Below, one piece after another: positions 1-12,484 of a stretch of DNA of 64,000 nucleotides. The stretch is from Ananas comosus (Eukaryota; Streptophyta; Magnoliopsida; Poales; Bromeliaceae). Location of the stretch: contig NC_033623.1 of assembly GCF_001540865.1 (NCBI RefSeq), forward strand, positions 5,509,262 through 5,573,261. The letters run 5' to 3'. Each line of letters begins with the position of its first letter. The stretch's first letter is position 1. Position numbers and translations under genes: made by a program. The notes below the pieces were generated by a model. The model was not told the DNA's origin, did no database searches, and saw only the letters and a program-made list of their open reading frames with translations.

Positions 1-2502
1 ACGTGGCCCAAAAAGGTGACCTCCGAAAGCCAAAACTCGCATCTTTTCCTTCCGAAGTATCTCCAAGACGAGTCTTAGATGCTCCTCGTGTTCTTCCTCG
101 ATCCGAGAATATACCAATACGTCGTCAATGAAAACCACGACGCACCAGTCCAATAGCGGACGGAAGATCCGATTCATTAAGTCCATAAATGCCGCCGGTG
201 CATTAGTGAGCCCGAATGGCATGACCGTAAACTCATAATGGCCGTACCGCGTGCGGTATGCCGTCTTGTGCACATCTTTGGGACGTATCTTCAATTGATG
301 ATACCCCGACTGCAGATCAATCTTTGAATATACCCTTGACCCCTGCAATTGGTCGAACAGGTCATCAATTCTTGGCAACGGGTATTTGTTCTTGATCGTC
401 ACTCTATTCAACTCGCGGTAATCAACGCAGAGCCGGAGTGTTCCGTCCTTCTTCTTTACAAATAGCACCGGAGCTCCCCACGGGGACACGCTCGGCCGTT
501 CGAAGCCCTTATCGAGCAAGTCTTGTAATTGAGCTTTCAATTCCTTCAACTCCACCGGTGCCATTCTATACGGAGCCTTCGAAATCGGCGCCGCCCCGGG
601 AATCAAGTCAATGACGAACTCGACTTCCCGATCTGGGGGCAATCCCGGTAACTCCGCTGGGAATACATCCGGATACTCCCGCACAACTCGAATACTCTCC
701 AGTTCCGGGTATTCCTTTCGAGGGTCTACGATGGTCGCCAAGTAGGCCTTACAACCGCCCTTGATCATTCTTTTCGCCCTCACCGTCGATATAGTGGCTG
801 CAAAGCGTTTGCCCTTGCACGCCCGATAGACAAACTCCTCTTGGTTGGGTTCACGGAACGTGATCACCCTTCTTTCACAATCTATAACCGCGTAGTACTT
901 GGAGAGCCAGTTGATCCCCAAGATTACTTCGAATCCCCACATTTCCTTCAACACGAGGAGGTCGATCGGCATAACCCAATCACCTATTTGCACTGGGCAG
1001 TCCAAGCACTCATCATAGACGTCGATCGAGTGCGCGGGAGTGTTCACGAACCAATACTCCTCATTATGAGTGATCTCTATATTATGAGCTCGTGCAAATG
1101 ATGCTAATATGAATAAATGAGATGCACCCGTATCAAAAATGGCTCTAGCCCTAGTGCCTCTGATGAGAATAATACCTGCCACGACGTCGTCGGGAACGAT
1201 GATTGGTGGCTCCTCCACCTAAGTGGCAAAAACCCGCCCACTAGGTGCTCGAGAAGCCTCCGGCTTACGTGGCGCCGATGATCGTCCAGCAGATGTTGCG
1301 GGTGGCAGTCCCGCCAGCTGTCGCTGCGTGTACTGTACTGAGGCTGATGACGGGGCTGGAGACGCGCCGCCCGGGCACTCTCGACTCATGTGCCCCGGTT
1401 GGCCACATCGATAACACCGCCCCTCCCGCTGTGGGCAACTGGTGGCTCTATGCTACCTGCCGCATATCACACACGGGTAGTTAATCTGGCCCCGTGTCTG
1501 ACTCCTACCTCCCCGCCATTGCAATCGTTGTGGTCGCGGGGGTCGCTTAGAACTCGACTGCCCCGCCGATCCACCAGCCGGCCGCTTTTCTGTCTTATCT
1601 CTTTCCCTTTCTCTCTCAAAGGTCTCGCGCTCATCACGCGCGATTGCATTCCCGCGCTCCACCCAAAGCGCGCGATCAAGCACTTCCTCGTAGGTCTTCA
1701 ACCGGAAAGCATGTATGACCTTAAAAATCTCGGGTCGCAACCCGCGCTCGAATACTTCCGCTCGGTTCCTATCTCCATGGACCAAGTCTGGCACACAGTT
1801 AATCATGTGCGTGAACTCCCTCTCGTACTCCCGCACTGAACGGCTTCTTTGCCTCAGCTTCCTGAAATCCTCCTTGATTTTCCTTTTGTCGCTTTCGGGG
1901 AAATACTCCATCAGCAGCATCTCCCGGAACGCTTCCCAAGTAAGGAAAGGGTGCCCTAGCGAGCGATTTTTTCTCGCTTGGTTCCACCACAACCGAGCCG
2001 ACCTATCGAAGCAATGAGCCGCTAGGTGAACTTTATCCTTCTCAAGAGTATAGATATCCTCGAATAAGGCCTCCATCGCGGTTAACCAATTCTCCGTCGT
2101 CCACGGATCCTTCACGTCACCGTTGAAGGTTGGAGGGTTAAACCGCTTAAATGCCGTCAGCGCCGCCAACGTGCGCTCCTGCTCGGCCTCAAGTACATCG
2201 AAAATTGGAGCCGATGAACCCGATGCCGTCGGAGGAATAGCCGTCACTTGCGCTGCCTCCACCGCAAGAGGTGGTGCTACAGGAGCAGCTGGTGCAGGCG
2301 GATCCCTCGGCACAGAGGCCGCCGCTGCCTGTTGCGCCATCATTTCATGGAGCTGCCCAATCCTCTCTCCTTGAAGCCGCATAACCCCGGCCAACGCCGC
2401 TACCTGGGCTCGCAGCTCACGCACGTCGTCCGACCCCGACTGCCCTGGCTCCTCCCGAGGCTCCGCCGGTGTGGACCTCGTAACTCTCCTTGGTGGTGCC
2501 AT
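1..2502 (-). pseudogene. gag-pol: Element A gag-pol (gag, protease, N-terminal half of RT), two in-frame stops
   Basis: The chosen start is the ATG at 2502 (protein MAPPRRVTR...); the frame opens slightly earlier at 2532, but this start matches the gag start of element J. The same frame stays open to base 1, 834 codons, apart from TAG at 1455-1453 and TAG at 1221-1219. Gag holds a proline/alanine-rich N-terminus, the retrotransposon gag core (WWNQARKNRS region) and a CVICGR knuckle directly before the first stop. A second CCHC knuckle (CYRCGQPGH) follows. The protease motif DTGAS is at about 1134-1120. RT reaches the catalytic FIDD motif (near 132-121), which is intact. Both stops fit CAG-to-TAG decay of a methylated CHG site. 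With no frameshift, this is one of the least decayed coding regions here; protein function is lost unless the stops are suppressed. Confidence 0.88.
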
Positions 2503-2828
2503 CGCGTCGTGAAACGCAATGTATACACACACATTAGTACTCGAAGCACGTGACTCTTACACGTTACAAACAACTACCAAATTAAGCGAAAGCACAAGCC
2601 TAATTATTTCCACTCTCGGTGTTATGTGGTCGGCCGCCCCACAGAGTCCCTTAAGTAGACAACAATTAAGCCTGCTAATCCATCTCTACTTCCTTCTAGA
2701 GAAGTGTTATAGTTAACCCAATCATTCGCTTTCGCATAAACCAAGTCCACGTCAAGCGTTTTCCTAAGTCCTTAGGGTCTCCAAACCTATGGTTTCTAGG
2801 TCACTCCTAGACTTTTGCTTTCCACTTC

Positions 2829-2840
2829 TCTCTGATACCA
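2829..2840 (-). other. Primer-binding site of element A (tRNA-iMet type)
   Basis: The minus strand reads TGGTATCAGAGA, eleven of twelve bases matching the TGGTATCAGAGC primer site used by elements I, G and J. It lies seven bases inside the LTR end at 2848, the correct place for priming minus-strand DNA synthesis. Confidence 0.8.
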
Positions 2841-2847
2841 TTATATC

Positions 2848-5322
2848 TGTCACGCCCCAATCCCCGCCAATTTGGTCGGGTTCGGGTCACGTCAACAGAC
2901 GCCGAACGGACAGAGCCTCCCCTGTCCGCCCAAGGCTCTAACAACATGTATAAATAGGCAATCAACAAGAGAATTACATATATAATACAAGGCTTGCACA
3001 AGGGCAAGCAACAACGGAAGCGAAAGTTCTAAGCTAAATATACACCACACATGATATTTGATTTCATTTAAACCAAATTCAAGTAAACAAAGCTATTACA
3101 TTCCATTCAACCATCATATCTTTTTACATTTAGTCATCCACCAAATACATGATTGTTTACAACTTTACATCTCTAATTCCACAAAATAAAGCTGCTACAT
3201 ATACACCAAAAGGGAAATGACTACAAAATGTAATGTTACTCCGGTGGCCGCTACCTACGACGCTAAACCCTTGCCTCGGTCCTCCGCCGCCCCGCTCGTG
3301 CTAGGACCTGTAGGGTTAGTGGTGTGAGAACTATAACGAAGTTCCCAGTGGGCTCGGCATCCGACCTCGCCGACTTACCCACTAGGTCTATCCAGGCATA
3401 AGTATTTCAAAGGAGGAAATGTAACCACTACTAATGCAACTAATACTATGCCTGCAGGAAAGAAGTCAGTAGATATATAATTTCAATGCGATAATGAAAA
3501 TGCATGCATGCTCCAATCATAATCAAACTTTGGCTCTTATCCAATCTTACCGGTTAACTCTGTTAACCCCAATAACTCACAACCCAAAATCCCTTAATAA
3601 CGGGGGACTCGAACCTCCCTAGGGACCGTCAACTGGTGGGACTTTACCTTGCCCAGTGGTGACCAACTCCGGAGCGCACCGCTCGATGGGGAGCGACCTC
3701 CCTCAAGCCAAGACGTAATGTGAGTATCGATCTAATCCCCAACTTGAGGATTCATAGCCACTGGTCACAATGTCGATGTCATGATAGGTCTCTACCTATT
3801 CATTCTTGCCACTCTCAAGGCCATATCCGTGATGATGCCATAATTTGGTTAAACTAGATTTAACGGTTTATCTCTCAATGCCAATCTTGTTTCTATGTCA
3901 ATGTCACCCTTGTTTTCTATTGTCCAAGTCCAACCTCACATTCACACAACTTGAGGGTCCAATCACACATGTCCTCTTGGTTCTATCGTCCACTATGTTC
4001 AACTACGTTAGAAACATATAAATGAAGTCAAACCAAGTTCCACATGTATCTACCCTACTATGCATGAATGGGTATATCTACACATATATGCTCAAGAGTA
4101 GAGAAAACAGACATAGAAGGGAATCCAACGATTCCGGCGTGCACCCCCCACCTCTAATAATCGTGTGGGTGTAGTTTATGACGACTCCCGGATTTTACAA
4201 AAGCCGCTTCCGCGCCCTATAATCAAAACGGTGCCATATTAGGCCTTTTGTACATGAACTATACTCTATCATTTTCGTAATGTTAAACGGAGTTGCCCAA
4301 CGTGTTTAGGGCACCCCCAATTAGGTTTCTGCGAGGTCAATTTGTCCCCGAACAATCCTAGGGCAAAAGCCCCAAATTCAAACCCTGATATTGTCATTTA
4401 GGGTTTTCCCATGAATCGATCCCAACCTTAAGCAAACAATAGCTTAGAATCATCTAAGAAGCATCCTAGTAAGATTTCTAGACCCTTGGAACCAACCCTA
4501 GGGCTTCCATGGCAAACCCTACCCAACCACCATGAGAGCACTTGAGCTCTCATGGGTTCCATGGAGTTCAAGGCATATAGAAGGCTCCCATGGCCAAAAA
4601 CAACCCAAAGCTCCAAAACATAGGGATTAAAACCAAGCCCTAGACTCATTTCTACCAAAAACTCACCTTAGCCCAAGCCCCTCCAAGTCCTTCTTGTAGG
4701 AGAGCTTGTAGAACCCACCAAAGCCTCCAAATCCACCTTCCCTTGCTTCTTCTTCTTCTCCAAGCCCTAGAGCAAGAGTTCTAGAGAGAGAAAGAGAGGA
4801 AATGGGTGAGAAGGGTGAAAATGGCTGTGGGAGAGAGAGGGGTGTCCACATATAGTGTTGTGACAATTGCATTTAAACCCCTCAACTTGTTTCCCCTTGA
4901 TCTGCCCAGACTGGGCGTTTTTCGCCTTCGAGGACCGGTCTTCCCGACCAGGGATCGGTTCCCGAACGTGGGTGTTCCAGGACTTAGCCAAATTTTCGGG
5001 TTTTTCGGCTGTTGCGCAGCGAGGGACCGGTCTGCCCCTTTAGGGACCGGTCTCCCGAGGACCGGTCTCACCACCAGGGACCGGTTGCCTCAGGACTTCC
5101 TGGCAGGCTACGCGTACGGGGACCGGTCTCTCCTTCAGGGACCGATCCCCGAGAGCACAAAATCTGGGACTTAACCAGATTTTCTGATTCTCTCTCTCGG
5201 GTCCCTTTTTGCTTCTCCTATGAGCCCTAATGTGCTCAGGGTCCATTCTAACTCGTTCAATTCCATGTTCTGCTCGTTTTGACGGAACTCGGCATGATTT
5301 ACGAGGGATGTGGTATGTTACA
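2848..5322 (-). repeat. 5' LTR of element A
   Basis: The plus strand begins TGTCACGCCCC and ends GTATGTTACA, the terminal signature shared by Tekay LTRs in this window. The 2475 bp hold, from right to left in transcription order, an ACCGGT-box array, a CT/AG-rich stretch near 4740-4840, a conserved block with reversed CACCCCCCACCT near 4145, and the terminal block containing GACAGGGGAGGC (plus-strand complement at 2910-2930). No protein-coding content is credible; short frames in it are low-complexity. Confidence 0.88.
4931..5152 (-). repeat. ACCGGT-box array in LTR of element A
   Basis: Six exact ACCGGT cores, mostly as GGGACCGGTCTC, plus variants such as GATCGGTTCCC and GACCGATCCCC, fall within about 220 bp. 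Each is a partial or full palindrome. The array is in the U3 part of the LTR, upstream of where transcription should begin, so a regulatory role is a reasonable inference but is not proven. Confidence 0.7.
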
Positions 5323-5950
5323 CATATCGTAGGACGTGCTAGATGGAATGTGCATGTTGATATCTATATACTCGATGTGGACAAATAGCATGTCAAGTAG
5401 ATCGAGTGGCATTGAACCTACTGTCGTGAACATAGGTTGGATATGTGTGGCATTTAATCTAGTGTCGTGGACATAGGTTGGACATAAATGGTATTGAACC
5501 TAGTGTTATGAAACATAGGTTGGACATGAATCTATTGTCGTGAACATAGGTTGGATACGAGTGGCATTGAACCTAGTGTTAGTAAGCATAGGTTGAACAA
5601 GTAAACCTAGAAGTGGAATCTAGGTAGAGATGGCATAGAACCTAGCGTGGCATTAAACCTAGGTTGTGAACATAGTGGTAAAGTGACCACTAGGATGTGC
5701 ATGGGTCGAACCTAGATAGGTCGACAGTATAGGGTGTGTAACTTCCCTTGAGACTTGGAAAGTGGATTCCGGAATCCAGGACTTGTGAACTCGACGGTTC
5801 TTGGCCGCGGGTGTGTGTGGCATATTCCCCTCCCACCAGAAGAACTTCGAGGTGAGGCTTATGGAAGATTCTTGGCTGCGGGTGTGTGTGGCATATTCCC
5901 CTCCCACGAGAATAATCTTGGACCGCTATGGTGTGTATGGCATATTCCCC
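5323..5950 (+). repeat. LTR fragment B, left part
   Basis: This is the middle of a plus-oriented LTR. The same sequence occurs in reverse orientation inside solo LTR C (about 7130-7700), including the GGCATATTCCCC block and the CATAGGTTGGA repeats. The left side is cut by element A at 5322. The right side is cut by C at 5951, and the fragment resumes at 9477 after the duplicated TCCCC. No gene is present. Confidence 0.75.
5413..5700 (+). repeat. Degenerate tandem repeats of about 40 bp in LTR fragment B
   Basis: At least five units of the form GAACCTAGTGTCGTGAACAT followed by AGGTTGGA start near 5413, 5455, 5496, 5528 and 5567, a spacing of roughly 32-42 bp. A second repeat of about 70 bp (GCGGGTGTGTGTGGCATATT core) occurs near 5805 and 5876, with partial copies near 5930 and 9505. 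They are internal LTR subrepeats. Confidence 0.7.
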
Positions 5951-8900
5951 TGTCACGCCCCGAGCTCGCCCCTTTTGGTCGGTTTCGGGCACGCCAACAG
6001 ACCGCCGAACGGACAGGGTTTCCCCTGTATCGCGGACAGAGTCTCCCATGTACATTTAAGGCGTCGCAATCAATACAATGTACGAAGTTCCAACCAGGAA
6101 CACATTTCAACCAAAGATTGCATAAGGAGGTATCAAAACATAATTCTACTTGCTATTACAAGCATTCATCTCACATATTACAATTTACATTACAAATTAT
6201 ATTTTTTTACATTCAACTTCCAAATACAATCCAATTATTACAAATTATTACAACTTGATTCTTTTCATTGTCTTACATCCCTATGTAGCCGACTCAGGGT
6301 ACCGCTATCTCTGGTCTTTGTGGTAGGGCGCTATCTATGGAGCTACGCCCTTGCCTCGCGCCGCCGCGCCGCTCACGTGTGAATCTGTAACACCCCAAAA
6401 CAACGTGGGGTGAGAACCAAATCCAGGGTTCCCCGTGGGTACGGCCACCCAAGGGAAGAGCTCGACCATCAGGTCCAAAGGAAGCAAACAACATGTTAGT
6501 TGGTAGGGCGCTATCTGTGGAGCTATGCCCTTGCCTTGCGCCGCCGCGCCGCTCACGTGTGAACGTGTAACACCCCAAAACAACGTGGGGTGAGAACCAA
6601 CTCCATGATTCCCAGTGGGTACGGCCACCCAAGGGAAGAGCTCGACCATCAGGTCCAAAGGAGGCAAACAACATGTTAGTCCAATAGATAGATATAAAAT
6701 CAAAAATCATGCAACTAACGTTACCATGCTTTTGCCTCACAACATGCAATATGTAAATTATGCAACTCGTATAAGTAGATTAATTGCTTCTACACTTTAT
6801 TCTTATCCATTCTTTACTTTTAGTCATTCTTTACTTTACTAGTATTCTTTAGTATTTGCCTTTCTTTATTCTTTATTACTTGCTATTCTTTAGCATTAGC
6901 CTTTCCTTATTCTTTATTCTTTATTCTTTACGCTTTACTAAGGGTACTCACGCCTTAGTAATATTATACACATTAGCCTTTCTTTCCTAAGGTTACTTTA
7001 ATTTAGCCAACTATGCCATCCGACTCGGTCTTGAGTCAATCAACTGCGGATAGTTCGCGCTCTGCCCAGCTCGAGGTGAAGGAACTCTCACATGCACCTC
7101 AGCCTTCAATCCACAAACCACATCGCCCAACGGGTCGCCCAGAGCTACGTACACCCGTGGTCAGGGATCCCCCGGTGGGAGAAGAACATGCCGCATACAC
7201 CCGCAGCCGAGATCCCCGATAGGGAGAGGAACATGCCACATGCACCCTAGCGCTCATGATTCTTGCTCAATAACAAGCCTCGAAGTTCTTCCGGTGGGAG
7301 AGGAACATGCCACATGCACCCGCGGCCAAGAACTATCGAGCTTGTATGCTGCACTAGCAACCGTTGCACTAGCAGCAGGGATTCCGAAATCCACTTTACA
7401 TAACTCAAGGGTTAGTCTCACCCTATGTTATCGACCTATCTAGGTCCAAGCCTTTACTCAACCTAAGTTCATACTTTAGGTTCAATGCCACTCATGTTCT
7501 TGTTTTCCTAGTTGTCCACACCTAGGAATCATACTTGACATGCCACTCGTGAATAACCTATGTTCAATGACACTAGGTTCATTATTACGCTTGTTTAACC
7601 TATGTCCTTGACACTAGGTTTAATGCCACTAGATATATAGGTGCATTTATGTCCACTTACACATATCCTTTACTTAGCATTCTTATCTTATCATTATGCA
7701 TCATCACTAGCATGCTTTCTACTTTATGTTAACATACAATGCCACTTATCTCATGCCTTTAGCTAACATCATTCAATGCATTTACTTAGCATTCTTATCT
7801 TGTCATTATGCATCATCACTAGCATGCTTTCTACTTTATGTGAATATGAATTCTTTTAGCATTTCCTATTGTGACAACATGCATTCCTTTACATACATCT
7901 TATACGTTTATTACTTGGCACATATTACATGCATTACTTAACATCTATCACATACATTCATACTTAGCATTCTCATCATGCATTATTACTTAGCATTTTT
8001 ATCATGCATTCTTACTTAGCATTTTTACTATCACCATGCATCAATAGTGAAATACACTATACTTTGGCATGAAAGCGACCTAATCGCTTCGGTAAACACA
8101 ACCCACCTCAAAATGCTTTCCGATTGCTTGTAGTCACTTGCAATCGGCCTCCCGCGGCACTCGGCACCCGGTTTGGCCCGATCTCTCGCGCGATCACCCG
8201 AATGGCCTCGAATTCATGATCCGGAAATTAAAGGTCTTCGGTTATGTGCCACGATGCTTCAAATCCGTTTTTATGGGTTTACGATGTCGCCTCGGCCCTC
8301 TAGGCGGAAACGAAGCCTAAACGTCCGTTTCTTTAATAACTTCGCACCGGCTCGACAAATCGCTGAACCGACTTCCCCAGCACGTTCGTTTACCTAGCAA
8401 TTAGGTTTACAGAGGTCAAATGAGATCAAACCCTCATATTCACAAAACTAGCATTTTTGACCCCTAGATTCAAGTATAGCAAAATCCATTATTTAACTTC
8501 ATGAATCATGCTTTAACCATGTATTTAGCATCCTAGGATTTCTCTAAATCCATTCTTAGAGCATATAATTAAGGCTCTAAAGATCTACCATGAGCGGGTT
8601 CAAGAAGCTCATTTCAAGCCCTAGGTTTACAACTAGGCAAGAAATCACTAAATTGATCCATGATTTGAGCAACAATCATCTATTTAGCATGCTAGAATAG
8701 CTCTAAATCCATTCTTCGAGCTTAAAACCCAAACTAGAGAGAGATGCCATTAAAGCTCTTAAAGCTTACCTTCAAAGCTTGCTCCAATGGAGAGGAAGAA
8801 GCCAATGGAGATGAAAATCCACATTTGAGCTTCAATCTCCACCAAAACCCTCTCTTTTTGGGAGAGATTTAGAGAGCGAAAGGGAGGGTTCTCTTCTCCC

Positions 8901-9471
8901 TCTCTCCATGCATGTGTCCGTGTGATGCAGGTGGGTGGCTGCGGGTGTGTGTGGCGCACGGTTGAGGGAGAAGAGGGATTAAGTCCCTCAAAACACAATT
9001 CACCCGGGCAGCCCGAAATCTGATATCTTTCGCCGAAGCTCCCTGAATGTCCGTTTGAGCTCAAACTTGACAGTCATGTTCGGTTTTACGTACTGAGTAA
9101 GAATATATTTTAAGTTTTCAGTTTTGACCCTATTTGGTCACCGAAAACTGTACCGAACTGTAATCTTTATCAGATAACTGTCGGATTTTATTTCTCACTC
9201 TACGGGTGTCAGAATAATATGAAACTTTAAATCTACCCTCATAAAAATATTTTCGACTTATCCTCCAATTTTCATAATTTTCTGAGACTGTGCATTTTCT
9301 GCTAATTTATCTGTCCTGTTTTCAACAGAAAATTCTAGATTTTCTGTTTTCATTCTGATTTCCGCACAAGTTACTTCTGACTTATGTTTTACTTCTTCAA
9401 ATCCAATAAAAATAATATCTCACACTATTTTTATTTATTTTTATTTTTATACCAAAATCTGGTATATTACA
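5951..9471 (-). mobile_element. Solo LTR C, antisense, same family as LTR B
   Basis: A single 3521-bp LTR runs from TGTCACGCCCC to GGTATATTACA and is bounded by a perfect 5-bp duplication TCCCC (5946-5950 and 9472-9476). No primer site, polypurine tract or coding domain is associated with it, so it is a solo LTR left by recombination between the two LTRs of a former element. It is related to the LTR it interrupts but lies in the opposite orientation. The stretch holds no genes; reading frames around 6294-6749 and 5755-6382 are repeat-derived. Confidence 0.88.
6321..6680 (-). repeat. Two-copy 180-bp tandem duplication inside solo LTR C
   Basis: Units 6321-6500 and 6501-6680 both begin TGGTAGGGCGCTATCT and both run to AACATGTTAGT, with few differences (for example CTATGG against CTGTGG). 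The unit spans the block with GCCGCGCCGCTCACGTGTGA and AACAACGTGGGGTGAGAACC, which is single-copy in the LTR B remnant at 9940-10040. Confidence 0.92.
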
Positions 9472-10040
9472 TCCCCTCCCTATCGGGGGTCTTGGGTCGC
9501 GGGTTTGTGTGGCATATTCCACTTCCACCGGGAAGATCCCTGACCACGAGTGTACGCAGCTCTGGGGGACCCGTTGGGCGATGTGGTTTGTGGATTGAAG
9601 GCTGAGGTGTAAGTGAGGGGTCCTTCACCTCGAGCCGGACAGAGCGCGGTATTCCACAGTTGATTGACTCGAGACCGAGTCGGATGGCTAGCTGGGATAA
9701 GGTAGATGAAACTTTAAGAGCTAGTGGTGAATAATTTGGATCTAAGGTAGTAGAACCTTAGAGGCTAGTTGGACATGAACTAGATAGCGAGATAGAAGTA
9801 GAATCGGTAAATCTACTTTTGTTGTTGCATTCTTGCATGATTTGCATGTAGCATAGCAGTATTGCATTTGTGAGGCAAAAGTATGTAAATGTTAGTTGCA
9901 TACTTATGATGTTATATCTATTTGTTGAACTAACATATTGTTTGCCTCCTTAGGTGACCGTACCTACTGGGAACTATCGAGTCAGTTCTCACCCCACGTT
10001 GTTTCGAGGTGTTACAAGTTCACACGTGAGCGGCGCGGCG
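9472..10040 (+). repeat. LTR fragment B, right part
   Basis: After the second TCCCC copy (9472-9476) the host LTR resumes with GTGTGGCATATTCCA and continues through ACCTACTGGGAACTATCGAG and CACACGTGAGCGGCGCGGCG. It is cut at 10040 by element D. Its remaining end would be expected after the 3' end of D. No gene is present. Confidence 0.75.
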
Positions 10041-10237
10041 TGTAGCACACTGGACCTTTGCAAATTGCGAGGTTCGAGTGTTTGAGCAGTGTTTCGAGTT
10101 TTTCCAGATATTCTGGAGGGCTGTTGACAGTGTTCCGACCTATGGCTCGTATCCCGAGAACTGTAGTATTTAAAGTAGCGCTAAGGTCACCAAAGTGATG
10201 GACTTAGGCTGCTCTCGGGTTGCATTTTGCTGGGCAG

Positions 10238-10395
10238 TGTACTGGTATACCTTGATGGTTGTACCGATACAGAAAGTATACCGGTGACACCTTGATGGTT
10301 GTACCGGTACAAATGGGTTTTTCTGCCAATTCAAGCCTCGGGTTCGCGCGTATACTGGGTTTGTACTGGTACACTTTTCCGTGTACCAGTACACT
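10238..10395 (+). repeat. GTACYRGTAC-type palindrome array in LTR of element D
   Basis: Six related palindromes follow each other: GTACTGGTAT, GTACCGATAC, TATACCGGTG, GTACCGGTAC, GTACTGGTAC and GTACCAGTAC. The phrase CCTTGATGGTTGTACCG occurs twice (near 10250 and 10291). The array lies about 50-210 bp upstream of a TATA-like sequence, so it is a candidate cis-regulatory array; the binding factor is unknown. Confidence 0.7.
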
Positions 10396-10447
10396 TTGCA
10401 GAGAGGGCTGTTTTTGTTGGGGATTATATTTGCAATTGTTGCAACTC

Positions 10448-10455
10448 TATATATA
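10448..10455 (+). promoter_or_regulatory. TATA-like box in LTR of element D
   Basis: TATATATA sits in the context AACTCTATATATACTACCCC, just downstream of the palindrome array and upstream of a CT-rich leader. Position and sequence fit an LTR core promoter; the start site itself is not visible. Confidence 0.5.
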
Positions 10456-12484
10456 CTACCCCAGCCCCCTTAGAGAGCTCTTTTGAGCCCTAACCTGTGG
10501 AGAACAAGGTGAGCACTCTCCCTCTTGATTTCTTCTTCATTTTTGATGGATTTTAGCTAGTTTTGATCTCTTCCTCCTTGCTTTTTCTTGCTTCTTGTTA
10601 GGATTCCACCATGGGAGAAGCTTGAAGCTTTTGTTGGAGCTCTTTTGGAGGAAGATCTTTAACCTTGGAGAACTTAAAGCCTTGTTGGGAGCTTCATTTG
10701 AGGTTTGTAGGCTTAATCCCCTCTTTGATTCTTGTTTTGGTAGATTCTACTAAATGAAACCCTAGAATTGGAAATTAGGGTTTATTTTGGGGATTTTGGA
10801 TTTGAGGCTTTTGGAACCAAATTGATTGGTTTAGAACCTTTGTTTAGGTTTGATTATAGGGCCTCTAACTCCCTTTTGGAGATCGAGAGAGGTTTCTTCG
10901 CATTCGGTGAGTTTTCACCATTTTTCTTGAGTTGCTTAATGTTTGAGCAATGGGTTGTTCGTAACGTTCGTGTATCTCTCTTTTCCTTACCTTTAGGATG
11001 CTAGAAAAGTAGTGGGCAACTTCGTTCGGCGAAACGAAGGGTTGCGAGAGTCACGGTGGGTTTTACTTCATGGAATAGGAGAGAAATATCTCCTGTGTGA
11101 TTTGTACTCGTCGTTTCATTGAAATGCATACATATTCATGCTAGATAGGATTTTTATGAATTTTAGAATACTTGAAATGCATGTGTTATGTATCATGAAA
11201 ATTCAACTCTATATAGTAGAGCCATATGTGTATTATGCATGCATGTGAAAAGTATTCTTTATTGCAAGTTGGAAACATGTCTCGTATGATAAAAATGACT
11301 CGAATTATGAACTCCTGAACACTAAACTCATGCTTGGACTTAGTGGACAAAAGTGCCATAAAGGGGCACCCGACTTAGTAAATTGTAAAACTGCAACATA
11401 GAGACATAGTGACAGGCCATTTGGACATCGACTATATTCCATGTTTTAGACATGATGACATAGTGATAGGCCATTGAGATAATTGCTACATTCCATATTT
11501 TAGACATGATGACTTGAGACCTGAGACGGACCTTACGCTTACTTGTCATTGTGCTCATTCGCACATGCTTGTAAGGGTCACTCCGCACAAGCCGGCACTC
11601 CGGAGATAGCCATCGCGACACATGCTCGCCCGTGTGGTATTGGACGCCGAAATGGGATGCCATAGGGGAGGCTCATTCCTAGAGTGGGGATGTTAACTAC
11701 CACGGGGCCATTAGGCACAGCGCATGCCGGACTACCCACGGGTAGGTCCTTCAGGATTGGAATATTGGTGATTTATACTGAGTAGACATTGACTAGAATA
11801 GTAAACAATGACATTTTACTATTTAGCTGGTGAACTTTATGTTAGTTGTACTCTTGGACATTCATGTTACAGTAGCTTTATTACTTATGCAAATTCATGC
11901 TAAGTAGAGATATCATGTTATAGTAAGCTTTCATGTTAGTAGCTTATGGTTCATTTCATACTTGTACTTACCCCTTTTCAGCTTTTGGGCCTAGTGGCGC
12001 ATTTCACTGAAGTCGGTAATTGCCCACTGGGAACTATTATTTAATAGTTCTCACGCCCCTGTTTTATGGTTTTTTTTCATAGCCTTCAGCACCGATGGAG
12101 GCACGGGATCACGGCAAAGGGGTCACGTAGCTAGATAGCGGAGCTTGCTTTTACTCCTAGGTGGTTTACTCCCTTTTGTGTTTTGGTGAGGGAGAGTTTT
12201 GTTCCTATGTATAGAGACCACCATTGTATTACTCTAGCACTTGTATTTGGATTTGGTTGTACTATTTTATGGTTCTTTCTTAGTGAATTTTAGCCTTTTG
12301 TTAGATCTTTTACTCTTCTTATCATAGAATCTAGTTGTACTATACTCTGATACTCCTAGTTGTTCTTTTATCACTGCTTTATTTATCTCTTTATTGTAGA
12401 CGCCTTATATGTTTGAGACGTATGGCGGGTTTGGACACGCACCGGGCGGACTTCCGCTGGGTCCCGGGGCGTGACAGATTATTT

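Larger units (their letters stand above)
1..5322 (-). mobile_element. Element A: Ty3/gypsy Tekay-type retrotransposon, 5' part
   Basis: The element reads right to left: 5' LTR (2848-5322), primer-binding site (2829-2840), a leader of about 330 bp, then gag-pol running off the left edge. The LTR ends are TG...CA when read on the plus strand. The five bases outside its right end are CATAT (5323-5327), the expected right target-site copy; the left copy lies outside the window. It sits against LTR fragment B, so A probably inserted into that LTR. Assignment rests on the tRNA-iMet primer site, one gag-pol frame and the RT sequence; the integrase and chromodomain are not in the window. Confidence 0.9.
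10041..12476 (+). repeat. 5' LTR of element D
   Basis: The LTR runs from TGTAGCACACTGGACC to CCCGGGGCGTGACA, 2436 bp. It is homologous along its length to solo LTR L (48744-51196), sharing the CACACTGGACCTTTGCAAAT start and the GGCGCATTTCACTGAAGT block. It differs in its upstream region, which has GTAC-type boxes where L has ACCGGTCTC boxes. No gene is present; frames in it are chance. Confidence 0.88.

Noticed and set aside
6294..6749. 151-codon minus frame with an internal peptide repeat.
   Set aside because: The peptide repeat is simply the 180-bp DNA duplication of solo LTR C; no domain.
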